Made by a program: the position numbers and the translations under genes. From UBA9732 sp045116915 (lineage in GTDB: Bacteria; Spirochaetota; Spirochaetia; Sphaerochaetales; Sphaerochaetaceae): 14,097 nucleotides of DNA. The notes below the pieces were generated by a model. That model was given only the letters and a program-made list of their open reading frames with translations, had not been told where the DNA came from and made no database searches. Positions 1-6,554 of this stretch are shown here, one piece after another. The stretch is taken from assembly GCA_045116915.1 (NCBI GenBank), contig JBGUMQ010000018.1:1-14097 (forward strand), written 5' to 3'. Positions within the stretch are counted from its first letter, which is position 1. Each line of letters begins with the position of its first letter.

Positions 1-1166
1 AGTGAGGCATCGAACGTATCCTTCTCCAGCTTTTCCTGGAAGCGGACCATGGCAAGCGGGCCGGTGGGATCGGGAAGGACGTCCACGGGCAGTTCGACGA
101 CCATGCCGCTGTTGGCCCACCGGGAGCCGCGGGTGCTGGGGGACATGCCGTTGACGACGACCTGGTCGGGGCCGGATGCCGCGGGGACGACGAAGCCTCC
201 GGGGCACATGCAGAACGAGTAGACCCCTGTCCTGTAACCTGGGGCATCGACCTGCGTGGAGAATGTATATTCAGCCGCAGGAAGGAATTGTCCGCGTCCT
301 ACCGGGTTGTGGTACTGGATCTGGTCGATCAGGTGCTGCGGGTGCTCCAGCCTGACGCCCATGGCCAGGTCCTTGGCCTCCATGGCCACGGACGAGCTTT
401 CGAGCATGCGGAAGGTGTCGCGGGCGGCGTTGCCGATGGCAAGGATCACGGGCCCGTCGAACAAGAGGCTTTCCCCCGTGGCCAGGTCAACCGCCTTCAC
501 GCCGCGGCAGACGCCGTTGCCGATGACTAGATCCGTGACCTTGGTGCGGAAGCGGACCTCGCCGCCGTGGGCGATGATGGCATTGCGGATGTTCTCTATG
601 ATCCTGGGGAGCTTGTCCGTGCCGATGTGAGGATGGGCGTCGCACAGTATGTCGTCGGGGGCGCCGAACTGGACGAACGTGCCCAGGACGCGGGAGTTCT
701 CTCCGCGCTTTTTGCTTCTGGTGTATAGTTTTCCGTCGGAATAGGTGCCGGCTCCGCCCTCGCCGAAGCTGTAGTTGGAGTCTGAGTCCACGATGTCCTG
801 CGTCGATATCCTGGCGATGTCGACACGCCTGGCATGGACATCCTTGCCGCGCTCGAGCACGATCGGGCGCACGCCCTGCTCAAGGAGCGTCATGGCGGCG
901 AAAAGTCCTGCCGGGCCGCTGCCGACGATGACCACCTGCCCGCGCGATGGGTCGGCATCCTTCAGGTCCATGCCTTCGGCCACCGGCTTTTCCGGGTTGA
1001 TCCTGCAGACCAGGTCGATCATGATGTCCCTGCGGCGCGCATCGACGGAGCGGCGGAGGATCACATAGCGGTCCTGCGCCGATATCCCCAGCGCCTTCCT
1101 GAGGCAGGTGTCGTCGTATGCCTTGTGCGGCGGAAGCCTGAGGCTGATGTCCTTCTGCGTCTGCAT
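1..1166 (-). CDS. FAD-dependent dehydrogenase, COG2509 type (partial, C-terminus missing)
   Basis: The frame is open from an ATG at 1166 to the window edge, giving about 388 residues; the family is usually a little over 500, so the C-terminal quarter is outside. Residues 1-75 form the short N-terminal region typical of this group. A dinucleotide-binding motif VVIVGSGPAG lies at 78-87, followed by an acidic strand end (VLER, 103-106) and the glycine-rich GEGGAGTYSDGKL at 135-147, a hallmark of the 'uncharacterized FAD-dependent dehydrogenase' family. The C-terminal part seen here has YSFCMCPGG and a NGMS segment, also typical. Function is known only in general terms: a soluble flavoprotein oxidoreductase of unknown substrate. 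The gene is divergent from the ABC-F gene. Its -10 box sits 7 bases before the ATG and there is no Shine-Dalgarno site, so the mRNA is probably leaderless. Family assignment is firm; the biochemical role is not. Confidence 0.9.
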   Translation of the reverse strand, partial: MQTQKDISLRLPPHKAYDDTCLRKALGISAQDRYVILRRSVDARRRDIMIDLVCRINPEKPVAEGMDLKDADPSRGQVVIVGSGPAGLFAAMTLLEQGVRPIVLERGKDVHARRVDIARISTQDIVDSDSNYSFGEGGAGTYSDGKLYTRSKKRGENSRVLGTFVQFGAPDDILCDAHPHIGTDKLPRIIENIRNAIIAHGGEVRFRTKVTDLVIGNGVCRGVKAVDLATGESLLFDGPVILAIGNAARDTFRMLESSSVAMEAKDLAMGVRLEHPQHLIDQIQYHNPVGRGQFLPAAEYTFSTQVDAPGYRTGVYSFCMCPGGFVVPAASGPDQVVVNGMSPSTRGSRWANSGMVVELPVDVLPDPTGPLAMVRFQEKLEKDTFDAS

Positions 1167-1173
1167 GTAATGA

Positions 1174-1202
1174 ATAATAGAACAATACAACGGGCCGCTC
1201 AA
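1174..1202 (-). promoter_or_regulatory. Promoter of the FAD dehydrogenase gene, leaderless type
   Basis: On the minus strand, -35 TTGAGC (1197-1202) and -10 TATTAT (1174-1179) are separated by exactly 17 bases. Only 7 bases lie between the -10 and the ATG at 1166, so transcription should begin at or within 1-2 bases of the start codon. Confidence 0.65.
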
Positions 1203-1249
1203 GCATGCGCGGACGATGTGTGCGTTGACATGATGCTTGGAACAGTCCC

Positions 1250-1278
1250 TTGAAGCAGGCACTCCTTTCTGCTACAAC
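1250..1278 (+). promoter_or_regulatory. Promoter of the ABC-F gene, leaderless type
   Basis: -35 TTGAAG (1250-1255), a 17-base spacer and -10 TACAAC (1273-1278) preceded by TGC (extended -10). Six bases separate the -10 from the GTG at 1285, placing the expected transcription start on the start codon. This supports GTG 1285 over the in-frame TTG at 1237, which lies upstream of the -35 element. Confidence 0.6.
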
Positions 1279-1284
1279 AGACCT

Positions 1285-3099
1285 GTGAACGCGCTTTCCG
1301 TATACAACATCTCCAAGTCCGTCAAGGACGACTACCTGTTCTCTGAAGTGAGCTTCGGCCTGGATGCCGGGGAGAAGCTGGGTATAATCGGGAAGAACGG
1401 AGCCGGAAAGTCCACGCTGCTGAGGCTGATCGCCGGACAGCTTGAGCCGGACGAAGGCAGGATAACGATCAACAACTCATGCCGCCTCGCGTTCCTGGAA
1501 CAGGACGTGAGCTTCACCGAAGGATGCACGCTGGAGCATTTCCTGCGCCTGGGGAAGGACCCGCACATACAGTTGCTCGTGCGATACGAGTCCGGAGAGC
1601 ACCAGCTGATGGAAACGCTCGAATCCCTGGGAATATGGGACATAGAGGATCGTTACAAAAGATATCTTTCCGAACTCGGAGTAGACAGACCGCTCGAAAC
1701 GGCGATGTCCGTCCTTTCCGGCGGCATGCAGAAGAAAGCCGCCATAGCCCGCATCCTGGCGATAGAGCCCAACATCCTGCTTCTGGACGAGCCCACGAAC
1801 CACCTGGATATCCCGGCTATCGAATGGCTCGAGGACCATCTGGGTTCCGGCCTCTTCACTGTGCTTCTGGTCACACACGACCGCTACTTCCTGGACAGGA
1901 TCTGCAACCGCATCCTGGAGATCGACAGACACAAGGCCCACTTCTACGAAGGTGGGTACACCGCTTTCCTCGAAGGCCGCGAGCAGCGCATCAACGCGCT
2001 TCAGAAGGAGCAGGACAGGCTGTCCACAATCCTCAGGCGCGAGCTGGAATGGCTGCACCGCGGGCCCAAGGCAAGAACCGGAAAGGACAGCGGCAGGAAA
2101 CAGCGCATAGAGGACATGCTGGGTCAGAAGACCCGTGCGGAAGAGGAATCGCGCGCATTCTCCAGCATCGCCCGCCGCATGGGCAAGAAAATACTCGATA
2201 TAGAAAATGTAAGCGTATGCAGGGGCGGGCACCGCATACTTGACGGTTTCAGCCTTGAATTCGTCAAGGGCCAGCGCTTCGGCGTCATCGGACGCAACGG
2301 CAGCGGCAAGAGCACTCTGCTGGAGGTCATCACCGGCAACCTTGCTCCGGAAAGCGGAACCGTGGACACCGGTGTCAACACGGTCTTCGGCTACTACGAC
2401 CAGAACTCGGCCAGGCTCCCGCTGGACAAGACGCCGATCGAGTTCCTTTCCGACATCAGCGAGCTGATCGTGCTTTCCGGCGACTATGCCGTCACGCCCG
2501 CACGGTTCCTGGAGCTCTTCGGGTTCCCCTCCTCGTTCCACAGGCTTCCGATCGGCGTGCTTTCAGGCGGCGAGAAACGCAGGCTCTACCTGCTCAGCAC
2601 ACTGGTTCGCAACCCGAACTTCCTGGTCCTGGACGAGCCGACCAACGACCTGGACATCGATACCCTGCGCCGCCTGGAGCAGTACATCCTGGACTTCAGC
2701 GGCTGCGTCATATCGGTCAGCCACGACAGGGCCTTCCTGGACCGCACCTGCACCGAGCTCATCGTCATGCCCGAGGCCCGACGCTTCGAGGGCACCTATT
2801 CCGACTACCACAGCACGCAGGACAGCGCCGCACGCACAACCGCCGACACGTCCAGGCCCGCCGCCGAGAAGCCGCGCGAGCACACGAAGAAGGGCCTGTC
2901 CTTCAAGGAGCAGCGCGAGTTCGACGAGCTGACACAGCGCATCGAATCCCTTGAGACGGAAAAACAGGAGCTCGAGGACTTCTTCTCAACGGGCACTCCC
3001 GACACGACGGGCCAGAAGCAGAAACGCTACAAGGAGATCGATGCCCTACTGCCCGCCTGCTATTCCAGATGGGAGGAGCTGGCTGCTTTGGCAGACTGA
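1285..3099 (+). CDS. uup: ABC-F family ATPase, Uup-like
   Basis: Soluble tandem ATPase of the ABC-F family, whose members act on ribosomes or, for Uup, influence ribosome function and precise excision of transposons. Numbered from GTG 1285 (604 residues), ABC domain 1 has Walker A GKNGAGKST (36-44), signature LSGGM (144-148) and Walker B/D-loop LLLDEPTNHLD (165-175). The interdomain linker carries the Uup-style RRELEWLHRGPKART (251-265). Domain 2 has GRNGSGKST (336-344), LSGGE (426-430) and LVLDEPTNDLD (447-457). No transmembrane segment is present. A charged C-terminal extension (about 515-604) ends in a predicted coiled coil around ESLETEKQELEDFF, as in Uup, where it binds DNA. The start is set at GTG because the promoter abuts it; the in-frame TTG at 1237 would lie upstream of that promoter. 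Subfamily assignment is likely but not certain; other ABC-F branches share the core motifs. Confidence 0.88.
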   Translation: MNALSVYNISKSVKDDYLFSEVSFGLDAGEKLGIIGKNGAGKSTLLRLIAGQLEPDEGRITINNSCRLAFLEQDVSFTEGCTLEHFLRLGKDPHIQLLVRYESGEHQLMETLESLGIWDIEDRYKRYLSELGVDRPLETAMSVLSGGMQKKAAIARILAIEPNILLLDEPTNHLDIPAIEWLEDHLGSGLFTVLLVTHDRYFLDRICNRILEIDRHKAHFYEGGYTAFLEGREQRINALQKEQDRLSTILRRELEWLHRGPKARTGKDSGRKQRIEDMLGQKTRAEEESRAFSSIARRMGKKILDIENVSVCRGGHRILDGFSLEFVKGQRFGVIGRNGSGKSTLLEVITGNLAPESGTVDTGVNTVFGYYDQNSARLPLDKTPIEFLSDISELIVLSGDYAVTPARFLELFGFPSSFHRLPIGVLSGGEKRRLYLLSTLVRNPNFLVLDEPTNDLDIDTLRRLEQYILDFSGCVISVSHDRAFLDRTCTELIVMPEARRFEGTYSDYHSTQDSAARTTADTSRPAAEKPREHTKKGLSFKEQREFDELTQRIESLETEKQELEDFFSTGTPDTTGQKQKRYKEIDALLPACYSRWEELAALAD

Positions 3100-3176
3100 G
3101 AGGCACGGATCCTGTGGATGTAACCCTTGAGGGTTGCGTGTTGTTTTTCTTACGGGAAAGGAATTTGGAGGAAATC

Positions 3177-3650
3177 ATGAAACGTATTCACATTCTTGCA
3201 TCTCTGATTGTTGTGCTTTCAGCCGCTTTTCTGTTCTCCTGCGCGGAGCCCGTCACGCCTGTCGCGTACACAAGGTTCGACACGTCAGCAGACCTGACTG
3301 TCTATTACACATCCAACATGTACTATGATCAGGTAGTAGCCCGCAAGGATGATTTTAATGTGTACACATTCTCATTCACGCGCTGCCTGGGTGCGGATGA
3401 AATGGAAGGTAGGAAATACACGCTGGTCGATGTCAGCAGGAATCCGGACATGTATGTCACCATCCTTTCGACTTCGGAGTATTCACCGAACAAGAGCTTT
3501 TATCTCAACGGGCAGAAACTTGTTCCGACTGAAATAACGGAGTTCGAGTTCGGAGCTTCATACCGGTTCATGAACATCGATACCTTCATCAGAACCAATC
3601 CGAACGGAAAGCTTGTTCCGGAGAATGTAAATTACATCGAGTACAAGTAA
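3177..3650 (+). CDS. Small predicted lipoprotein of unknown function
   Basis: 157 residues. The N-terminus is a lipoprotein signal: basic MKR, a hydrophobic stretch (about 6-20) and the lipobox LFSC with Cys22 as the lipidated residue, a loose lipobox of the kind accepted in spirochaetes. The mature part is about 136 residues with many Tyr and Phe residues and a likely beta-rich fold; I recognise no enzyme motif or named domain. The start at 3177 is fixed by GGAGG (3167-3171) five bases upstream and by the signal peptide; the frame remains open to 3069, but that extension would bury the signal. It follows the ABC-F gene by 77 bases and ends at its own terminator, converging on the cupin gene. 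I could not find a convincing promoter in the gap. Probably anchored to a membrane facing the periplasm or surface. Confidence 0.8.
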   Translation: MKRIHILASLIVVLSAAFLFSCAEPVTPVAYTRFDTSADLTVYYTSNMYYDQVVARKDDFNVYTFSFTRCLGADEMEGRKYTLVDVSRNPDMYVTILSTSEYSPNKSFYLNGQKLVPTEITEFEFGASYRFMNIDTFIRTNPNGKLVPENVNYIEYK

Positions 3651-3672
3651 AACATTATAATTGCTGACAAAG

Positions 3673-3705
3673 GAGCTGTCGCAAATCATGCGATGGCCTC
3701 TTTTT
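3673..3705 (+). terminator. Intrinsic terminator after the lipoprotein gene
   Basis: Left arm GAGCTGTCGCA (3673-3683), loop AATCA, right arm TGCGATGGCCTC (3689-3700), then TTTTT (3701-3705). The stem has 11 pairs including G-U wobbles and one bulged C. The T-run is only on the plus strand, so it serves the lipoprotein gene rather than the convergent cupin. Confidence 0.7.
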
Positions 3706-3741
3706 CATGTCAAGAAAGGCGACAGAAGGCAGGAAATGTGC

Positions 3742-4089
3742 TTATTTGGCAGTGTTGATGACGGCCATAAACTCAAGGTCCTGGTCCTTCTCATTGCGGA
3801 TGCTGTGGCCCTGTCCCCATCCGGTGATGACGACATCGCCCGGGTTGACGGTCCGTTCGCCGTCATCCTCCGTCACGATCCCCTGCCCTGAAAGGATGTA
3901 GTAGTACTCGACCTCGCCGTTGTGCGAGTGCTGTCCTATGCTGCAGCCCTTGCGGATAAGGAACCTTGCCAGGAGCCTCAGATGCATGTCCGGTGCCGCC
4001 GGGGCAATCGTGGTCTTGACGACCGTGCCTTCGCCGTCCCTCATGTGGACGATCTCCTCCACTTTCATATCCTTGGGATTTATAACCAT
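3742..4089 (-). CDS. Cupin domain protein
   Basis: 115 residues forming a single small cupin (conserved beta-barrel). Cupin motif 1 is visible as GQHSHNGEVEYYYILSGQG (about 52-70), with two His and a Glu suited to binding a metal. Motif 2 is PGDVVITGWGQGHSIRN (about 83-99), supplying the third His. Small stand-alone cupins are often sugar isomerases, dioxygenase-like enzymes or metabolite sensors; nothing here separates these. The start is supported by AAAGGAGA (4096-4103) six bases upstream. The gene lies immediately after the terminator of the PpiD-like gene and has its own extended -10, so it is probably monocistronic. Family is confident; substrate unknown. Confidence 0.85.
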   Translation of the reverse strand: MVINPKDMKVEEIVHMRDGEGTVVKTTIAPAAPDMHLRLLARFLIRKGCSIGQHSHNGEVEYYYILSGQGIVTEDDGERTVNPGDVVITGWGQGHSIRNEKDQDLEFMAVINTAK

Positions 4090-4095
4090 TTCGAA

Positions 4096-4120
4096 TCTCC
4101 TTTACCAGTCAATCATAACA
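4096..4120 (-). promoter_or_regulatory. Extended -10 promoter and ribosome site of the cupin gene
   Basis: Minus strand reads TGT-TATGAT (4112-4120), an extended -10 without a recognisable -35, which would fall in the upstream terminator stem. Transcription from about 4105 would give a leader of roughly 16 bases containing the SD AAAGGAGA (4096-4103). Confidence 0.5.
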
Positions 4121-4122
4121 CG

Positions 4123-4156
4123 AAAAAAAAGCCGGAGCTCAAAAATGCTCCGGCTT
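4123..4156 (-). terminator. Intrinsic terminator of the PpiD/SurA-like gene
   Basis: A perfect 10-base stem, AAGCCGGAGC (4129-4138) with GCTCCGGCTT (4147-4156), encloses an 8-base loop. On the minus strand it is followed by eight T residues (4123-4130, partly in the stem). It lies just past the stop codon at 4176. Confidence 0.92.
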
Positions 4157-4175
4157 GTATCAAGCGTCTTCAGGC

Positions 4176-5720
4176 TCACGTCGCCGATGAGAACAGGGTC
4201 GTGATGAACTGCGTGTAGAAGTTGTTCACGTGCCTGCTGCTGTTCAGCGCGTTGTTGATCCTGTCGTATGCCGGCTGCTGCGGGGCATAGTAGTTGTACA
4301 GCATCGTCGTGACATAGGCGCTGGTCGTGTTGTCGTCGTTGATCTCCGAGACCCTGGCGACGATGTACGTGTTGGCGGTGCCCGTGGATGCGAGCGATCC
4401 GGTCACATGGCCTTTCTCGGAGGTGAAGAGCTCTCTGGAAAGGGTCTCGTCGCTTGCCTGCTCCGCAAGGTATCCGAGGCTGTCGTAGCTCGAGATCGAT
4501 GAGAGGTACTGGCTTCCGGCGATGTTGTCGTTGACGGAGGAGACAGTGTAGATGTCGGAGTTGACTGACTCGGCGGCACCCTCGAAATCGGTCTGTGCCA
4601 GAGCCGTTGCAGTTCCGACAGCCGCCTCGATGTAGGGAGCGACCTCGTCGGCGTTGTTCTGGCTGATATAGTACTTTACGGCCTTGAGTGTGGTCTCGTC
4701 CGTGAAGTCGGCGTCCGTGACGGCGCTGTTCAGCTTGTAGATGGCATAGCCGCTCTGGCCGGCGATCGGAGCCGTGTATGCTCCGGGCTCGAGAGCCATG
4801 ATGAGGGCAAGGTCATCGGCATTGGCGAGGTTGGGTTCGATGGAGAATGCAGCGAGCTCTCCGACGACTCCGCCGTCCGATGCGTATGTGTCGACCGAGT
4901 ATGCAGCGACGACATCGGCCCAGTCTGTTCCTGCGTTGAGGGCCTCGTATGCGGCGTTGATGTTGGCCTCTGTGGATGCGGTGATGATGGAAAGGTCGAC
5001 GTTCCTGAAGAGGTCGGCGTTCTCCTTGCCGAATTCCGCCGCCAGATCATCGGGATAGGCCAGGTAGTTGATTACGAAGTACTCGAAGGTCCTTGTTTTC
5101 TTCGAGAGGCTCTCGACGAAATCCAGCTCCTGCTGGGAGAGGATCGTCGACTGGAGGTCGGAAAGGACGGCCGTGTACGGATAATAGTTCGTATAGTATG
5201 TGTTGACCGCGATCCTCTCGGACTCGGAAGAAGCGTTGAAGACATCGGCGCTGTAGTTGCCGTCCTCACCGTTGTAGACTCCGCTCCTGATGATCAGGTC
5301 CAGGACCTCGTTCTTGACGGGGACGATTCCGGCCTCATCGGCATCGGCTGTCAGGGCCATGTGGGCGACCTGTGCCTGGTATGCGTTGTAGTAGCTTGAG
5401 AGAAGCGAGTTGTAGTCTCCGTTCAGGTATGCCGTCTGGAGGTTCGAGTCGTTGACAAGCGTGTTGTAGAAGACGTTGTTGTTCTCGATCAGAACGGACT
5501 CACCGTCATACGAGCCCCATGAATTGGCCTTCTCCGCCTTGGACTGGCTGATCAGGACGACAACGTAATACACGCCTCCGACCATCAGCAGTGCGAGTGC
5601 GACGATGATGATGATTGTCAGCAGCTTCTTGAAGGACATCTTCTCCTTCTTCTCTTTCTTCTTGGATTCCACTACCTTCAGCTTCGCGTTATCTGCCGAA
5701 GGGACATTCTTATCTGCCAT
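4176..5720 (-). CDS. Membrane-anchored PpiD/SurA-like folding factor
   Basis: 514 residues. A Lys-rich cytoplasmic N-terminus (about 13-32) precedes one transmembrane helix (about 33-57), so the rest should face the periplasm, as in PpiD. Residues about 60-240 are an alpha-helical SurA_N/PpiD-type chaperone region, rich in Tyr, Ser and Asn. Residues about 243-333 resemble a parvulin (PpiC) domain: WADVVAAYSVD, DGGVVGELAAF and a final QSGYAIYKL matching the usual GYHIIKL strand. The opening strand normally written RHILV is here DLSIITAST and the catalytic His of GYHIIK is Ala, so isomerase activity is doubtful. About 180 further residues follow. The start has AAGAGG six bases upstream. The gene has a good TTGACA promoter and its own terminator, so it is monocistronic. 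The role is inferred: chaperone for exported proteins. Confidence 0.78.
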   Translation of the reverse strand: MADKNVPSADNAKLKVVESKKKEKKEKMSFKKLLTIIIIVALALLMVGGVYYVVVLISQSKAEKANSWGSYDGESVLIENNNVFYNTLVNDSNLQTAYLNGDYNSLLSSYYNAYQAQVAHMALTADADEAGIVPVKNEVLDLIIRSGVYNGEDGNYSADVFNASSESERIAVNTYYTNYYPYTAVLSDLQSTILSQQELDFVESLSKKTRTFEYFVINYLAYPDDLAAEFGKENADLFRNVDLSIITASTEANINAAYEALNAGTDWADVVAAYSVDTYASDGGVVGELAAFSIEPNLANADDLALIMALEPGAYTAPIAGQSGYAIYKLNSAVTDADFTDETTLKAVKYYISQNNADEVAPYIEAAVGTATALAQTDFEGAAESVNSDIYTVSSVNDNIAGSQYLSSISSYDSLGYLAEQASDETLSRELFTSEKGHVTGSLASTGTANTYIVARVSEINDDNTTSAYVTTMLYNYYAPQQPAYDRINNALNSSRHVNNFYTQFITTLFSSAT

Positions 5721-5770
5721 GGAAGACCTCTTGATAAATAGTTTTGAGCCCGATGAAGGCGCACCAAATT

Positions 5771-5799
5771 AACATATCTTATATAGGGCTTGTTGTCAA
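5771..5799 (-). promoter_or_regulatory. Promoter of the PpiD/SurA-like gene
   Basis: Minus strand: consensus -35 TTGACA (5794-5799), 17-base spacer, -10 TATGTT (5771-5776). Expected leader is about 45 bases, ending in the SD AAGAGG (5727-5732). Its -35 lies back to back with that of the tRNA promoter, 14 bases apart. Confidence 0.75.
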
Positions 5800-5813
5800 T
5801 AAAACCGATCTTG

Positions 5814-5842
5814 TTGACACGGATAGGCAAAAACCATATATT
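5814..5842 (+). promoter_or_regulatory. Promoter of tRNA-Pro
   Basis: Consensus -35 TTGACA (5814-5819), exactly 17 bases, then -10 TATATT (5837-5842). Transcription would begin near 5849, about 13 bases before the mature tRNA. This is the closest match to the sigma70 consensus in the window, as expected for a stable RNA. Confidence 0.85.
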
Positions 5843-5861
5843 GAACAAGGTTTTTCCACAT

Positions 5862-5934
5862 CGGGTAGTAGCGCAGGGGCTAGCGCACTTGGTTCGGGAC
5901 CAAGGGGTCGGTGGTTCAAATCCACTCTGCCCGA
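5862..5934 (+). tRNA. tRNA-Pro (anticodon CGG)
   Basis: The cloverleaf folds completely: acceptor CGGGTAG (5862-5868) with CTGCCCG, the latter ending at 5933; U8/A9; D stem GCGC/GCGC; anticodon stem CTTGG/CCAAG with loop TTCGGGA, anticodon CGG at 5895-5897; variable GGGTC; T stem GGTGG/CCACT with loop TTCAAAT; discriminator A5934. CGG reads the proline codon CCG, and the anticodon arm and variable region closely match E. coli tRNA-Pro. The 3' CCA is not encoded (AAC follows), so it must be added after transcription. It has its own promoter and a terminator starting four bases downstream. Confidence 0.96.
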
Positions 5935-5937
5935 AAC

Positions 5938-5969
5938 AAAATGGAGTCGGTATCATCGGCTCCATTTTT
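5938..5969 (+). terminator. Intrinsic terminator of tRNA-Pro
   Basis: Left arm AAAATGGAGTCG (5938-5949), seven-base loop, right arm CGGCTCCATTTTT (5957-5969). The stem has 12 pairs with one G-U, and the 3' arm runs into five T residues. Confidence 0.88.
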
Positions 5970-5976
5970 GCTAAAA

Positions 5977-6014
5977 AGCAGTCCGAAATGGGGTTTTCAG
6001 GCTTTTGGACTGCT
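5977..6014 (+). repeat. 38-base palindromic unit, copy 1 of 2
   Basis: Begins AGCAGTCC and ends GGACTGCT, with GAAA/TTTT extending the stem through one G-U pair. It is 38 bases long, the same as copy 2, and 28 of 38 positions agree between the copies. The differences lie mainly in the central part. The window shows no third copy. Confidence 0.8.
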
Positions 6015-6029
6015 GTATTTCAAAAAACA

Positions 6030-6067
6030 AGCAGTCCAAAGTGCCATTTTTGCCGTTTTGGACTGCT
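6030..6067 (+). repeat. 38-base palindromic unit, copy 2 of 2
   Basis: Arms AGCAGTCCAAA and TTTGGACTGCT pair perfectly over 11 bases. It starts 53 bases after copy 1, with a 15-base AT-rich spacer between them. No T-run follows directly, so it does not look like a simple terminator. The surrounding stretch (5970-6104) shows no convincing gene. Confidence 0.8.
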
Positions 6068-6104
6068 TCAAAGTCGGAATCAAACAAATCCAACAGATCT
6101 TAAC

Positions 6105-6132
6105 AAAAAAAGCCAGCCCCGATGGAGCTGGC
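6105..6132 (-). terminator. Intrinsic terminator of the zinc-ribbon/HTH gene
   Basis: Minus strand: GCCAGC ... GCTGGC stem (arms at 6112-6117 and 6127-6132), extended inward by two G-C pairs past one mismatch, followed by seven T residues (6105-6111). It begins just past the stop at 6140. Confidence 0.9.
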
Positions 6133-6139
6133 AGTGGCA

Positions 6140-6547
6140 TCATGATGCCTTGGGCGGATCGTCACCGGGGTCCTCGGTGCCGTAATCCAGTTCCCAGCCA
6201 TCGTTCACACCACTCCTTTTGAGACGGGTCCGGACCATCTGTTGAGTGATGCCGTATTCCCTGGCGATCTCCTTGACGGTTCCGCCTGCCAGCCATGCCT
6301 CGGCCAGCGCAGGAATACTTACGTCGTCGAAGTGCAGATACCACGAGTCGCTGTCGGTACGCGGACAGAACGTCCTCTGACAGTTCACACAGATGTATCT
6401 CTGCACCTTCCCGTGCTGTTCAGAGAAGTAGAAGCCATGCTTCCTGTACCAGCACTTCCCCTTCGGGATCTTCTCCGGATCATGCCAGATGCACTCGGGA
6501 TTCGGGCAGCAATCCCGCCCGGCATCCTGGCCTTTCTCCCCCATCAT
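6140..6547 (-). CDS. Orphan zinc-ribbon and helix-turn-helix protein, transposase N-terminus-like
   Basis: 135 residues from ATG 6547, chosen because AGGAGG (6554-6559) lies six bases upstream; the frame stays open to 6682, but that extension is hydrophobic, low-complexity and has no SD. The N-terminal half has CPNPEC (14-19) and CVNC (53-56), a likely Cys4 zinc ribbon, with further Cys at 13, 32 and 61. Residues 88-112 (GGTVKEIAREYGITQQMVRTRLKR) form a helix-turn-helix. This order is that of the DNA-binding region of IS1-like and related transposases. No DDE catalytic domain follows: the protein ends in an acidic tail, and a terminator comes directly after the stop, so it does not look freshly truncated. 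It may be a domesticated transposase fragment or a small regulator. No inverted repeats or target duplications were found around it. Confidence 0.75.
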   Translation of the reverse strand: MMGEKGQDAGRDCCPNPECIWHDPEKIPKGKCWYRKHGFYFSEQHGKVQRYICVNCQRTFCPRTDSDSWYLHFDDVSIPALAEAWLAGGTVKEIAREYGITQQMVRTRLKRSGVNDGWELDYGTEDPGDDPPKAS

Positions 6548-6554
6548 TCCCGAC

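Noticed and set aside
1237..1284. Upstream TTG start for the ABC-F protein
   Set aside because: It lies upstream of the promoter that abuts GTG 1285 and has no SD; the extra residues do not resemble the family N-terminus.
1477..2541. A 354-residue minus-strand open frame
   Set aside because: It is antisense to the ABC-F gene, which carries complete Walker and signature motifs; the reverse frame shows no recognisable motif.
3122..3135. AACCC-TTGA-GGGTT hairpin as terminator of the ABC-F gene
   Set aside because: The stem is only five pairs and the T-run begins several bases later; too weak to call.
3742..4089. Phosphomannose isomerase or a specific dioxygenase as the name for the cupin
   Set aside because: A single small cupin without diagnostic residues or neighbours does not justify a substrate.
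5977..6067. CRISPR array
   Set aside because: Only two units, each internally palindromic and differing at ten positions, with a 15-base spacer and no cas gene nearby.
5862..6547. Integrated element using tRNA-Pro as attachment site
   Set aside because: No copy of the tRNA 3' end is seen downstream in the window and no integrase is present.
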